In this document: piece after piece, positions 18,703 to 28,506 of the stretch | How positions within the stretch are numbered: position 1 is the stretch's first letter | How the letters are laid out: each line of letters starts with the position of its first letter | Origin: Paracoccaceae bacterium | GTDB lineage: Bacteria > Pseudomonadota > Alphaproteobacteria > Rhodobacterales > Rhodobacteraceae | Assembly (NCBI GenBank): GCA_028875855.1 | Contig: JAGWVA010000006.1 | Location: 27,340-91,339, forward strand | Direction of reading: 5' to 3' | Length of the DNA: 64,000 bases | Notes under the pieces: model-generated | Told to the model about the DNA's origin: nothing | What the model saw: only the letters and a program-made list of their open reading frames with translations | The model's database searches: none | Program-made: the position numbers and the translations under genes

Positions 18703-19694
18703 CGACACCCGCCTATTGGTTCACCCCGCCCGAAGCGCCCGCATGGCAGGCGCGCATCCTGTCACCGTTGGGCAGGCTTTATGCCGCAGCGACGGCCCGG
18801 CGGCTTGCACGGGGCGCGGGCCTCGGCCCCGGCGTTCCGGTGATCTGCATCGGCAACCTGAACGCGGGCGGAACGGGCAAGACGCCAACCACCATCGCGC
18901 TCCTTGAACGCCTGTCGGCGCGCGGGATCGCCGCCCATGTCGTCAGCCGCGGCCATGGCGGATCGCTGCAGGGCCCGGTTCAGGTGGATTTGCGCAAACA
19001 CAAGGCGGCCGAGGTGGGGGACGAGCCGCTCCTGCTCGCGGCCTTCACGCCGACCTGGGTCGCCAAGGACCGTGCGGCAGGTGCCAGGGCGGCGGCCTTG
19101 GCGGGCGCGCAGGTGATCCTGCTCGATGACGGGTTTCAGAATCCTTCCGTGAAGAAGGACCTGTCGATCGTCGTCGTCGATGCCGCGAAGGGCTTCGGCA
19201 ACGGGCGCTGCATTCCCGCGGGCCCCCTAAGGGAGCCGGTCGATGTCGGACTGCGCCGGGCAGACCTCGTCCTGTCGATCGGCAACGCAGATGCGCAGGC
19301 GCGGTTCTCGACGGTGTGGGGCGCCCGGATTGGCCTGCCGCACCTGACAGGCGAACTGCTGCCCCTTCAGACCGGCATGGACTGGCAGGACATGCGCGTC
19401 ATGGCCTTCGCCGGGATCGGCCACCCCGAGAAGTTCTTTGCCACCCTGCGCAGCCTTGGCGTGAAACTGCTGCGGACCGAGGCGCTGGCAGATCACCAGC
19501 CCCTGCCCACCGCCCTGATGCAGCGGCTCGAGGCAGATGCCTGGGCCAAGGGCGCGCAGTTGGTCACGACGGAAAAGGACGCGGTGCGCCTGCCGGAAAG
19601 CTTCCGTGCGCGCGTGTTGACATTGCCCGTTCGACTGCGGATCGACGATCCGACGGCGCTGGACGCAGCCCTCGACCGCCTGTTCCCGGTCTGA
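18699..19694 (+). CDS. lpxK: Tetraacyldisaccharide 4'-kinase
   Basis: This 331-aa LpxK phosphorylates the 4' position of the lipid A disaccharide at the inner membrane. The P-loop [13 protein letters not shown] and the [14 protein letters not shown] motif are both present and diagnostic. It overlaps waaA by ATGA. It ends the lipid A operon, followed by a palindromic terminator-like hairpin. Confidence 0.95.
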   Translation: MTTPAYWFTPPEAPAWQARILSPLGRLYAAATARRLARGAGLGPGVPVICIGNLNAGGTGKTPTTIALLERLSARGIAAHVVSRGHGGSLQGPVQVDLRKHKAAEVGDEPLLLAAFTPTWVAKDRAAGARAAALAGAQVILLDDGFQNPSVKKDLSIVVVDAAKGFGNGRCIPAGPLREPVDVGLRRADLVLSIGNADAQARFSTVWGARIGLPHLTGELLPLQTGMDWQDMRVMAFAGIGHPEKFFATLRSLGVKLLRTEALADHQPLPTALMQRLEADAWAKGAQLVTTEKDAVRLPESFRARVLTLPVRLRIDDPTALDAALDRLFPV

Positions 19695-19718
19695 TCTTGC
19701 GGGCGAGAATCGGCCCCC

Positions 19719-19741
19719 GCGATTTTTCGTCGAAAAATCGC
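19719..19741. terminator. Perfect palindromic hairpin between lpxK and CoA-transferase
   Basis: GCGATTTTTCG-T-CGAAAAATCGC is an 11-bp perfect inverted repeat with a one-base centre (effective loop larger). The T5 and A5 runs on the two arms make it suited to terminate transcription from both sides, and it lies in the 48-bp gap of a convergent gene pair. Confidence 0.8.
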
Positions 19742-19742
19742 C

Positions 19743-20870
19743 TCAGCCCGCGATCTCGTCCTGATCCTGCCCGAGCTTCGGCGCGGGGCGGTTCAGGTCC
19801 AGTTCCGCCCCCGAGAAGGTGAAGGGCGACCGCACCCCCGGCACGCCATCGGGCGCGATCTTAAGCCCGCGCGCCACGACCTGCGGATCAGCAAAGACCT
19901 CGGCCAGATCGTTGATCGGCCCGGCAGGCACGCCCGCCGCCTCGCAGGCGGCCAGCAGGTCGGCCTTGGCCCATGTCTTCGTCGCCGCCGTCAACCGCCG
20001 GGTCATGTCTTCACGGTTGGCCACGCGGTCGGCATTGGTCAGGAAGTCCGGCGCCTCGGCCATGTCCAAAAGATGCAGGATCTGGCAGAGCCGGCGATAT
20101 TGCGAGTCATTCCCGGTGGCGATGATGATCCATCCGTCGGCGCAATCGAACACCGCATAGGGCGCAAGGTTGGGATGCGCGTTGCCCATCTTCACGGGCG
20201 CCGTCCCGGTCGCAAGGTAGTTCATCGCCTGATTGGCCATGATCGCCACTGCCACGTCCATCAGGGCCATGTCGATGTGCTGGCCCCTTCCGGTGGCGCC
20301 CCGCTGGTGCAGCGCGGCAAGGATCGCGGTCGATGCATAGATGCCGGTGAAGATATCCGTGACCGCCACGCCCACCTTCTGCGGCTGTCCGTCCGGGGCG
20401 CCGGTCACGCTCATCAGCCCGGCCATGCCCTGAATGATGAAGTCGTAGCCCGCGCGAGAGGCATAGGGACCGGTCTGCCCGAATCCGGTGATCGAGCAAT
20501 AGATGAGCCCGGGGTTGATCGCGGCGAGGCTTTCGTAATCCAGCCCGTATTTCTTCAGCCCGCCCAGCTTGAAGTTCTCGATCACGACGTCGGCGTCCGC
20601 GACAAGGCGCCGGACCAGCGCCTGCCCCTCGGGCGTGGTGAAATCCGCGGTGACGGATTTCTTGCCCCGGTTCGCGGCGTGGAAATAGGCGGCCGAGCGG
20701 TCGCCCTCGCGCTCGATGAACGGGGGGCCCCAGCGGCGGGTGTCGTCGCCCTCGGGCGCTTCGACCTTGATGACCTCGGCGCCAAGGTCGGCGAGCGTCT
20801 GACCGGCCCAGGGGCCAGCCAGGATGCGTGCCAGTTCGACGACTTTCACACCGCTGAGGGGAGACGCCAT
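19743..20870 (-). CDS. CaiB/BaiF family CoA-transferase
   Basis: This 375-aa class III CoA-transferase moves CoA between carboxylic acids through an aspartyl-CoA intermediate. Family features are SGVKVVELARILAGPWAGQ, DLGAEVIKVE, NRGKKSV, VVIENFK and the YDFIIQGMAGLMS segment around the catalytic Asp. The substrate cannot be assigned. The start at MASPLSG was chosen; the extra 17 residues in the track overlap the DsbA gene. It is one base downstream of the dsbA-like stop and likely co-transcribed. Confidence 0.9.
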   Translation of the reverse strand: MASPLSGVKVVELARILAGPWAGQTLADLGAEVIKVEAPEGDDTRRWGPPFIEREGDRSAAYFHAANRGKKSVTADFTTPEGQALVRRLVADADVVIENFKLGGLKKYGLDYESLAAINPGLIYCSITGFGQTGPYASRAGYDFIIQGMAGLMSVTGAPDGQPQKVGVAVTDIFTGIYASTAILAALHQRGATGRGQHIDMALMDVAVAIMANQAMNYLATGTAPVKMGNAHPNLAPYAVFDCADGWIIIATGNDSQYRRLCQILHLLDMAEAPDFLTNADRVANREDMTRRLTAATKTWAKADLLAACEAAGVPAGPINDLAEVFADPQVVARGLKIAPDGVPGVRSPFTFSGAELDLNRPAPKLGQDQDEIAG

Positions 20871-20871
20871 C

Positions 20872-21528
20872 TTACTTGGACTTCGCCAGTTCCGCGTCGA
20901 GGATCTTGGCGAATTCCTCATAGCCCATGTTCTGATGGGTCGTGCCGTCGATCACGAACGAGGGCGTGCCCTCGATGTGGTCGGCAGCCGTGTCCTTCTG
21001 GAACTTGGCAACCATGGCCTGCGCCATCTTCCCGTCGGTCATGCACTTGTCCAGATCGGCGCTGGAGATGCCGGCGGCAAGGCCGATCTTGCGCAGGTTG
21101 GCGACGGCCTGGTTCGGATCGCTGGTCCCGGCCCATTCGCGCTGCTTGTTATAGAGCATGTCCACGATGCCGAAGTAACGCATCGCACCGCCGCATTGCG
21201 CCATCATCCCGGCCCAGAGGCCGTATTTGTCGAAATAGACCTCGCGGATGGTGAAGCGGATCTTGCCGTTATCGATGTAGTTCTTCTTGATCTTCGGCCA
21301 GACGGTGGCGTGGAACTCCTCGCAATGCGGGCAGGTGAAGGACAGGTATTCGATCACATGCACCTTCGCATCGGGGTTCCCGATCGACATGTCGGGGATC
21401 GCGGGCAGGTCCTGCGTTGCGGATGCGGCCGCCGTGTCGGCCGCCATCGCGCGCTGCGGCGCCGCCATCCACAGGCCGCCCGCGATCAGCGCCGCGCCAA
21501 GCGCCAGAAGTGTCCGTTTGAATGCCAT
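20872..21528 (-). CDS. DsbA-family thiol oxidoreductase
   Basis: This 218-aa secreted thioredoxin-fold protein has a signal peptide (residues 1-29, ending QRAMAAD) and a CPHC active site in EYLSFTCPHCEEF. The cis-Pro loop is in EGTPSFVI. CPHC is the classic DsbA dithiol, so it probably introduces disulfides in periplasmic proteins, although the domain layout is closer to the DsbA/DsbG-like thioredoxin_4 group. It sits between the DUF721 gene and the CoA-transferase. Confidence 0.92.
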   Translation of the reverse strand: MAFKRTLLALGAALIAGGLWMAAPQRAMAADTAAASATQDLPAIPDMSIGNPDAKVHVIEYLSFTCPHCEEFHATVWPKIKKNYIDNGKIRFTIREVYFDKYGLWAGMMAQCGGAMRYFGIVDMLYNKQREWAGTSDPNQAVANLRKIGLAAGISSADLDKCMTDGKMAQAMVAKFQKDTAADHIEGTPSFVIDGTTHQNMGYEEFAKILDAELAKSK

Positions 21529-21532
21529 CTGT

Positions 21533-22069
21533 TCAGCCTTTCCGTTTCCCGGATCGTGTTAAGACGTTTTTTCCCAGTTCTTCAAGCGCAGCGCGCAGGC
21601 CTGCGTCCCGGATCGGCTCTGCCGCGCGGACAGCCGCCTGTTCCGCCACCGGATCGGGCCGAGGCGGCTCAGGGGGTTTCGGGGTGAAGGCCACCCGTCC
21701 CTCGGCAAAGCCCGTGGACGCCGTCTGGGTGATCAGGATGCGCGAGACGGCCGCATAGCCATAGCAGGCGTTCACCCTGTCGCGGATGCGGTCCTTCTGC
21801 ATCTCGATCAACGGGGCCTGCGCGCCGGTGGTCAGCAGCGTCAGCGTCGCCCCCATCGCGCCCCGGCCGTAGGCGATCTTGACCGGCAGGGCGGCGGCGG
21901 CGACATCGTCGCCCACCACCTCCGCCCAGTGGGTCAGAAGCCGCGACACCGCAAAGCCCCGGCTTTCGCCAGCCACGCGAATGCGGTCCTTCAGCAGGCC
22001 CGATGCCGCTTCGAAACCGCGCATCCGGCGGGCCGGGGGCGGGCCGGGGTTCTGGTTTCTCGGCGTCAT
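21533..22069 (-). CDS. DUF721 (DciA-like) protein
   Basis: This 178-aa protein has the DUF721 core LTHWAEVVGDDVAAAALPVKI, a central ARGAMGATLTLL-like strand and a C-terminal Pro-rich tail. DciA-type DUF721 proteins help load the replicative helicase DnaB; whether this short form does so is inference. It diverges from mutY and is 4 bases upstream of the dsbA-like gene. Confidence 0.8.
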   Translation of the reverse strand: MTPRNQNPGPPPARRMRGFEAASGLLKDRIRVAGESRGFAVSRLLTHWAEVVGDDVAAAALPVKIAYGRGAMGATLTLLTTGAQAPLIEMQKDRIRDRVNACYGYAAVSRILITQTASTGFAEGRVAFTPKPPEPPRPDPVAEQAAVRAAEPIRDAGLRAALEELGKNVLTRSGKRKG

Positions 22070-22153
22070 CCTCTGTCCATTCCCGAACTCACGGCTATTC
22101 TATCGCGGGGCTGGCGCGATGCCAGCGGAACGATCGAGACGAGGGCATAAAGA

Positions 22154-23215
22154 TTGTGTGACGGTTTGGCCATCTCGGCGCAGCTTCTGGGCTGGTATGA
22201 TCGCAACGCCCGCGTCATGCCCTGGCGCGTGGGCCCGGCCGAGCGCAAGGCAGGCCAGCGCCCCGATCCCTACCGGGTCTGGCTGTCCGAGGTGATGTTG
22301 CAGCAGACCACCGTGGCGGCCGTGCGCGACTACTTCCACCGCTTCACCGAACGCTGGCCCAGCGTCAGCGATCTGGCGGCGGCCGAGGATGCCAGTGTGA
22401 TGGCCGAATGGGCGGGCCTTGGCTACTACGCTCGCGCCCGCAACCTGCTGAAATGCGCCCGCGCGGTGGCAACCGAACACAAAGGGCGGTTTCCTCAGAC
22501 CCGCGACGGGCTGCTTGGCCTTCCGGGGATCGGCCCCTACACGGCCGCCGCCGTCGCGGCGATTGCCTTCGACGAGGCGGCCACCGTGGTGGATGGCAAT
22601 GTGGAACGCGTGGTGGCGCGGCTCTTTGCGGTGGAAACGCCCCTGCCCGCCGCCAAGCCCGAGCTCACACGCCTTGCAGCGACGCTCACGCCGCAAGACC
22701 GCCCCGGCGACCATGCGCAGGCGATGATGGACCTTGGCGCGACGATCTGCACGCCGCGCAAGCCCGCCTGCGGCATCTGCCCGCTGGTCGAACCCTGCGC
22801 GGCGCGCGCCGCCGGACTCGCGGCCGACTTGCCGCGCAAGGCGCCCAAGGCCGAGAAACCCACCCGTTTCGGCATCGCCTACCTCGCCCGGCGCAGCGAC
22901 GGCGCCTGGCTCCTGGAACGGCGACCGGACAGGGGCCTGCTGGGCGGCATGCTGGGCTGGCCCGGGTCGGACTGGTCCGCCGCCCCCACACCCGCCCCGC
23001 CCCTTGCCGCAGACTGGCGCGCGGGGCCAGCCGAGGTGCGCCATACCTTCACCCATTTTCACCTGCGGCTCAGCCTGCGGATCGCCGAGGTGGGCCCCGA
23101 TGCCGCGCCGGACCGCGGCGCCTTCCTTCCCCGGGACGCGTTCCGGCCTTCGGACCTTCCCACGGTGATGCGCAAGGCCTTTGACGTTGCGCAAGGCGCG
23201 TTTGGCGGGAATTGA
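22154..23215 (+). CDS. mutY: Adenine DNA glycosylase MutY
   Basis: This 353-aa enzyme removes adenine mispaired with 8-oxoguanine. It shows EVMLQQTTVAAV, the helix-hairpin-helix LPGIGPYTAAAVAAIAF with catalytic Asp in VVDGNVERV, and a [4Fe-4S] loop with spacing C-x6-C-x2-C-x5-C (CTPRKPACGICPLVEPC). A C-terminal NUDIX-like domain recognises 8-oxoG. The start is a TTG at 22154 with GAGGG upstream; another TTG 12 bases later is also possible. It diverges from the DUF721 gene. Confidence 0.95.
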   Translation: MCDGLAISAQLLGWYDRNARVMPWRVGPAERKAGQRPDPYRVWLSEVMLQQTTVAAVRDYFHRFTERWPSVSDLAAAEDASVMAEWAGLGYYARARNLLKCARAVATEHKGRFPQTRDGLLGLPGIGPYTAAAVAAIAFDEAATVVDGNVERVVARLFAVETPLPAAKPELTRLAATLTPQDRPGDHAQAMMDLGATICTPRKPACGICPLVEPCAARAAGLAADLPRKAPKAEKPTRFGIAYLARRSDGAWLLERRPDRGLLGGMLGWPGSDWSAAPTPAPPLAADWRAGPAEVRHTFTHFHLRLSLRIAEVGPDAAPDRGAFLPRDAFRPSDLPTVMRKAFDVAQGAFGGN

Positions 23216-23261
23216 GAAATCCTGCGGATGCGTGTTTGATACCGCAAAGGAGGATGGCCAG

Positions 23262-24404
23262 ATGATCCCGCCACAGCAGGTTTCCCGGATTTCCAGCGCC
23301 CTGCCCTTCTGGCTGTCGCTGGGAACGTTGCCGCTCGCGGTGATCGGCGCGGCGCAGGGCGGGTGGGCGGTTCTTCTGCTGCCGATCTACACCTGGGGGC
23401 TTTTTTCGCTTCTGGATGCCGTGACGGGGCTGAACCTCGAGAATGCGGACCCGACCATGCCCGAACAGGGTCTGTTCTGGTATCGCCTCATCACGCTGAT
23501 CTGGTTCCCGCTGGAATTCTGCGTGCTGTTCGGCACGATCTGGTATGTTACCCACAGCGGCCACCTGACCACGCTGGAAAAGGTGGGGCTGTTCTTCGGC
23601 ATGGGCGTGATCTCGGGCACCGTCGGCATCAACTACAGCCACGAGCTGATGCACCAGAAATCAAGGCTGGAACGCTGGTTCGGCGACCTGCTGCTGGCCT
23701 GCGTGCTTTACAGCCATTTCCGCACCGAACACCTGCGGGTGCATCACCCCTGGGTCGGCACGCCGCGCGACACGGTGACGGCGCGCTACAACGAGGGCTT
23801 TCACCGCTTCTTCCCCCGCGTGCTGGTCGATGGCTATGCCTCGGCGTTCCGCGCAGAAAAGGCGATGCTGGCGCGCAAGTCGCTGCCGTGGTGGCACCGC
23901 TCGAACCCGTTCTGGCGCTACTGGGTGCTGGAGGCCCTGATGATCGCGCTGGCCGTGATCCTTGGCGGCTGGCAGGGTCTCGCGCTTTTTCTCTGGCAGG
24001 CCTTCGTCGCAGTCTGGCAGCTGGAGCTTGTGAACTACATCGAACATTACGGCCTGACCCGCCGCCACCTGGGCGAGGGGAAATACGAACACGTCCTGCC
24101 GCAGCATTCTTGGAACGCGGCGCACCGGGCGTCGAACTGGCTGCTGATCAACCTGCAACGCCATTCCGACCACCATTACAAACCCGACCGCCGCTTTCCC
24201 CTGCTGCAAAACCGGCCCGAGGCGGAGGCGCCACAGCTTCCCTACGGCTATCCGGTGATGACGATGGCGGCGATGGTGCCGCCCCTGTGGAAACGGGTGA
24301 TGAACCCGCGCGTGAAGGCATGGCGGCAGCAGTATTATCCCGACATCGCCGATTGGAAGCCCTGCAACAAGGCCCGGAACCCGATGCCGCGCGGCGCGGT
24401 CTGA
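23262..24404 (+). CDS. alkB: Alkane 1-monooxygenase (AlkB-like membrane hydroxylase)
   Basis: This 380-aa integral-membrane di-iron hydroxylase of the fatty-acid-desaturase-like family carries the His boxes HELMHQ, EHLRVHH, LQRHSDHH and the AlkB signature NYIEHYGL. AlkB enzymes hydroxylate medium-chain alkanes with rubredoxin as electron donor. No rubredoxin or rubredoxin reductase is nearby. The start at 23262 (AAAGGAGG upstream) excludes the track's extension into mutY. It is followed 5 bases later by the cardiolipin synthase. Confidence 0.92.
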   Translation: MIPPQQVSRISSALPFWLSLGTLPLAVIGAAQGGWAVLLLPIYTWGLFSLLDAVTGLNLENADPTMPEQGLFWYRLITLIWFPLEFCVLFGTIWYVTHSGHLTTLEKVGLFFGMGVISGTVGINYSHELMHQKSRLERWFGDLLLACVLYSHFRTEHLRVHHPWVGTPRDTVTARYNEGFHRFFPRVLVDGYASAFRAEKAMLARKSLPWWHRSNPFWRYWVLEALMIALAVILGGWQGLALFLWQAFVAVWQLELVNYIEHYGLTRRHLGEGKYEHVLPQHSWNAAHRASNWLLINLQRHSDHHYKPDRRFPLLQNRPEAEAPQLPYGYPVMTMAAMVPPLWKRVMNPRVKAWRQQYYPDIADWKPCNKARNPMPRGAV

Positions 24405-24409
24405 GGCGC

Positions 24410-25828
24410 ATGGCGAGCTGGGTCTATCTTCTCGTCTATCTCGGGTTTCAGGTCGCGGCGCTTTTGTGCGTGCGCTCGGCCATCGCCAACGGGCGCACCC
24501 CTCAGGGCGCGGTCGGCTGGGTCGTCTTCCTCTTCGCGGCCCCCTACATTGCCGTGCCGGTCTTCCTGATCTTCGGTCATCGCCGCTATCCCGGCTACAT
24601 CAGCATTCGCCGCGCGCTGCGGACCGAGATCGCGGCGCTGCGCGACTTGGCCGCCCGGCACGCGCCCCCGCGCGAAGCGGGCGATCCGGGCGACGTGGGC
24701 CGGCTCAAGGCATTCGAACGGCTGGCGGGCGTCCCCTTCGCCAACGGCAATGCGCTTCGACTGCTCCTGAACGGCGAGGCGGCCTTTTCCGAGATCTTCG
24801 CCGCCATCGACAGGGCAGAACGCTATCTGCTGATCCAGTTCTACACGATCAATGACGATCATCTTGGCCGCGATCTTGCCGACCGGCTGATCGCGCGGGC
24901 GCGGGCGGGCGTGCATGTGCATGTGCTCTATGATGCGATCGGCAGCGAGGTCACGCGCCGCTACCTCGCCCGGCTGCGCGAGGCTGGGGTGCAGATCCGC
25001 GACTTCCACGCGATCCGCCGCAGCCGGGGCCGGTTGCAGATCAATTTCCGCAACCACCGCAAGATCGTGGTCGTCGATGGCGCCGTGGCCTTCACCGGCG
25101 GCCTGAACGTCGGAAACGAATATGTCGGTCGCCGGCCCGCGCTGTCGCCCTGGCGCGACACGATGGTGCGGGTCGAGGGGCCGAGCGTGGCGCAGCTTCA
25201 GTTCGTCTTTGCCGAGGACTGGCTTTGGTCCTCGGGCGAGAAACTGGCGCTGGACTGGGAGCCGCGGCCCGCGCGGGGCACGGCAACCGCGCTTGTCCTT
25301 CCGCCCGGCCCCGCCGATCCGCAGGAGACCGGCAGCCTGTATTTCGTCAACGCCATCGGCGCGGCGCAGGAGCGGATCTGGATCGCCAGCGCCTATTTCG
25401 TGCCCGACACCGATGTGCTGTCGGCCCTCAAGGTCGCGGTCCTGCGCGGGGTGGACGTGCGTCTTCTGATCCCGGACCGGCGCGATCACTGGCTGGTCTG
25501 GCTTGCCGCCTATGGCTTCGTGGACGAGGTGCGCCACGCGGGCGTGGGCGTCTGGCGCTATACCGAGGGGTTCATGCACCAGAAGGTGCTGCTGATCGAC
25601 GACGACATCGCCTCGGTCGGGTCGATCAACCTCGACAACCGGTCGTGCCGGCTGAACTTCGAGGTGACGCTGATCGCGGCCGACCGCCCCTTTGCCGCCG
25701 AAGTGGCTCAGATGCTTGAACAGGACTTCACCCGGGCCGAACCGGTCCGGGCGACGCTGTCCCACAGGCGGGAAAAGGCGGTGCAACTGGCCGCACCGCT
25801 GGCACGGTTGCTGGCGCCGCTGCTGTAA
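24410..25828 (+). CDS. cls: Cardiolipin synthase (phospholipase D family)
   Basis: This 472-aa membrane protein has two N-terminal transmembrane segments (VYLLVYLGFQVAALLC and GWVVFLFAAPYIAVPVFL) and two PLD active-site motifs, NHRKIVVVDG...GGLNVGNEY and MHQKVLLIDD...GSINLDNRS. It joins two phosphatidylglycerol molecules into cardiolipin at the inner membrane. The 821-aa track ORF is an artefact of an open upstream frame; the start is the ATG at 24410, right after alkB. Co-transcription with alkB may tie membrane composition to alkane metabolism, but that is inference. Confidence 0.93.
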   Translation: MASWVYLLVYLGFQVAALLCVRSAIANGRTPQGAVGWVVFLFAAPYIAVPVFLIFGHRRYPGYISIRRALRTEIAALRDLAARHAPPREAGDPGDVGRLKAFERLAGVPFANGNALRLLLNGEAAFSEIFAAIDRAERYLLIQFYTINDDHLGRDLADRLIARARAGVHVHVLYDAIGSEVTRRYLARLREAGVQIRDFHAIRRSRGRLQINFRNHRKIVVVDGAVAFTGGLNVGNEYVGRRPALSPWRDTMVRVEGPSVAQLQFVFAEDWLWSSGEKLALDWEPRPARGTATALVLPPGPADPQETGSLYFVNAIGAAQERIWIASAYFVPDTDVLSALKVAVLRGVDVRLLIPDRRDHWLVWLAAYGFVDEVRHAGVGVWRYTEGFMHQKVLLIDDDIASVGSINLDNRSCRLNFEVTLIAADRPFAAEVAQMLEQDFTRAEPVRATLSHRREKAVQLAAPLARLLAPLL

Positions 25829-25857
25829 TGCCGGAACCGTCGTCCCGGCACGCGGCG

Positions 25858-27059
<1,202 letters not shown>

Positions 27060-27081
27060 AATGGTTTACGGAAATGCCTTG

Positions 27082-27690
27082 TCACAACATCTTGTGCACG
27101 GGGGCAAAGGAACGCCTATGGTGTGGGGTCACCCCAAAATCTTGAAGCGCCTGCAGATGTGCCTTTGACCCGTAACCGGCGTTCGTCTCCCAGCCGTATC
27201 CGGGGTGCTGTTGCGCCAAATCCACCATGATCGCGTCGCGGGCCACCTTTGCCACGATCGAGGCGGCCGCGATGGACAGGACCCGCGCGTCGCCCTTCAC
27301 CACCGCCTCGGCCGGGATGGTCAGGCCCCGGGGGATCATGTTGCCGTCGATCAGAAGGTGATCGGGTGGGGCCCGCAGGCCCGCCACGGCCCGCTCCATC
27401 GCCAGATGACTTGCGCGCAGGATGTTCAGCCGGTCGATCTCTTCCACGCTGGCATGGGCGACCGACACCTCGGCCACCGCACGGATGGCCGCATCCAGCG
27501 CAAGCCGGCGCTTCGCGGTTAACGCCTTGGAATCGTTCAGGCCTTCGGGGATGCGACCGGGGTCGAGGATCACGGCGGCGGCGGTGACGGGACCGGCAAG
27601 GGAACCGCGTCCCACCTCGTCCAGCCCGGCAATGCGAAACAGCCCGCGGGCGCGGGCTGCGGTTTCGAAAGAGAAATCAGGTGCGGTCAT
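27082..27690 (-). CDS. rnhB: Ribonuclease HII
   Basis: This 202-aa RNase HII removes ribonucleotides and RNA primers from DNA. The catalytic carboxylates are in [16 protein letters not shown] and the DHLLIDGN region, followed by [14 protein letters not shown]. It lies 103 bases upstream of ccrM on the same strand, an arrangement I recall as common in alphaproteobacteria. Confidence 0.95.
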   Translation of the reverse strand: MTAPDFSFETAARARGLFRIAGLDEVGRGSLAGPVTAAAVILDPGRIPEGLNDSKALTAKRRLALDAAIRAVAEVSVAHASVEEIDRLNILRASHLAMERAVAGLRAPPDHLLIDGNMIPRGLTIPAEAVVKGDARVLSIAAASIVAKVARDAIMVDLAQQHPGYGWETNAGYGSKAHLQALQDFGVTPHHRRSFAPVHKML

Positions 27691-27738
27691 TGCGGCAGAT
27701 CACCCGATCCGCCGCCGCGCCGCAAGCCGCCTTGAGGA

Positions 27739-28020
27739 TCAATCCTCCCAGTGACGGTGCCAGCCATCATCGTGGCGCCACGCCCAGCGGCGATCCCGAC
27801 GCCAGCCCCAGCGATGTTCGGGCTCGCGGTAGCGTTCGACGACGACAACACGGCCGCGGTCATGGGCATGGGCGGCATCGGCGATGATCGCCAGAGCCGT
27901 GGCCCCGGCGATGAAGCCGAAAAGCCTGCCGTCATCCGCACGTGCGGGGGCGGCGGTGAAGCTGGCCATCAGCATCGCGCCGGCGGCGAGCGTCAGGGGG
28001 ACGAACTTGCGCATGGTCAT
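27739..28020 (-). CDS. Small secreted Arg/Trp/His-rich protein
   Basis: This 93-aa unrecognised protein has a signal peptide (about residues 1-28, ending PARADDG), a hydrophobic Ala-rich stretch, then a tail very rich in Arg, Trp and His (RWGWRRDRRWAWRHDDGWHRHWED). Such tails can bind metals or anionic polymers, but no function is claimed. A good SD (AAAGGA) precedes the ATG at 28020; a second ATG lies two codons later. It is divergent from the secreted-protein gene at 28192. Confidence 0.65.
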   Translation of the reverse strand: MTMRKFVPLTLAAGAMLMASFTAAPARADDGRLFGFIAGATALAIIADAAHAHDRGRVVVVERYREPEHRWGWRRDRRWAWRHDDGWHRHWED

Positions 28021-28120
28021 CTCGTGTTCCTTTCAACATTGCGGCGCGGCGAGGGGGACCCGCGTCCTCGATGGCTCAGAAGTGGGCCCGGACGCCTCTG
28101 CAGAGCAATATCGGGCGTTT

Positions 28121-28143
28121 GTTATACGATAACCGCAGCGGTT
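28121..28143. promoter_or_regulatory. Two overlapping palindromes, candidate operator
   Basis: GTTAT-ACG-ATAAC and AACCGC-A-GCGGTT overlap by three bases in the 171-bp region between two divergent genes. Back-to-back palindromes in a divergent promoter suggest a dimeric regulator. The membrane-bound winged-helix protein encoded just downstream is a candidate, by inference only. Confidence 0.4.
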
Positions 28144-28191
28144 TCTGCCGCCGTTATTGAATTGAACGGGCAGGTTGGCCATTGTCCGCCC

Positions 28192-28506
28192 ATGACACGA
28201 TCGCACCGCCCCCGCCTGACCCTTCTGCTGGCTGCGCCGCTTGTGGCGCTGGCTCTGGCAGGTCCCGCATCCGCGGCCGGATGCTATGCCGACTACAAGG
28301 CAAAGCGGGACAACCCGCTTCGCCTGCACTACGGAGTGATTGCCCTGAACGGCCCGGCCTGTCATGGCAGGGAAGCCGCCGCATCGGCAATTTCTCACCG
28401 GATCGCCAAGGGGGGCTGGACCTTGCTGGCGGTCCTGTCCATCTTCGGCCCCGACGGATTGGCCCAGAGGAAGCAGAGTGCCGGAGCCTTCTACCTCCGC
28501 TACTGA
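28192..28506 (+). CDS. Small secreted protein of unknown function
   Basis: This 104-aa protein has a signal peptide (about residues 1-28, ending GPASAAG). The mature part contains two Cys (GCYADY and PACHGREA), probably joined by a disulfide, and a DYKAKRDNPLRLHYGV stretch. I do not recognise the family. Its last 29 bases overlap the start of the membrane winged-helix gene, which indicates coupled translation and a possible partner role. Confidence 0.6.
   Translation: MTRSHRPRLTLLLAAPLVALALAGPASAAGCYADYKAKRDNPLRLHYGVIALNGPACHGREAAASAISHRIAKGGWTLLAVLSIFGPDGLAQRKQSAGAFYLRY

Noticed and set aside
14674-18708. 1344-aa minus-strand ORF
   Set aside because: The helicase starts at MTDHSGIAAP. The N-terminal part is antisense to waaA and DUF4170 and has low-complexity shadow composition.
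23363-25828. 821-aa plus-strand ORF fusing an alkB-frame shadow with cardiolipin synthase
   Set aside because: The first 350 residues are out of frame with alkB, whose His boxes lie in another frame. The cls start at 24410 fits the first membrane helix.
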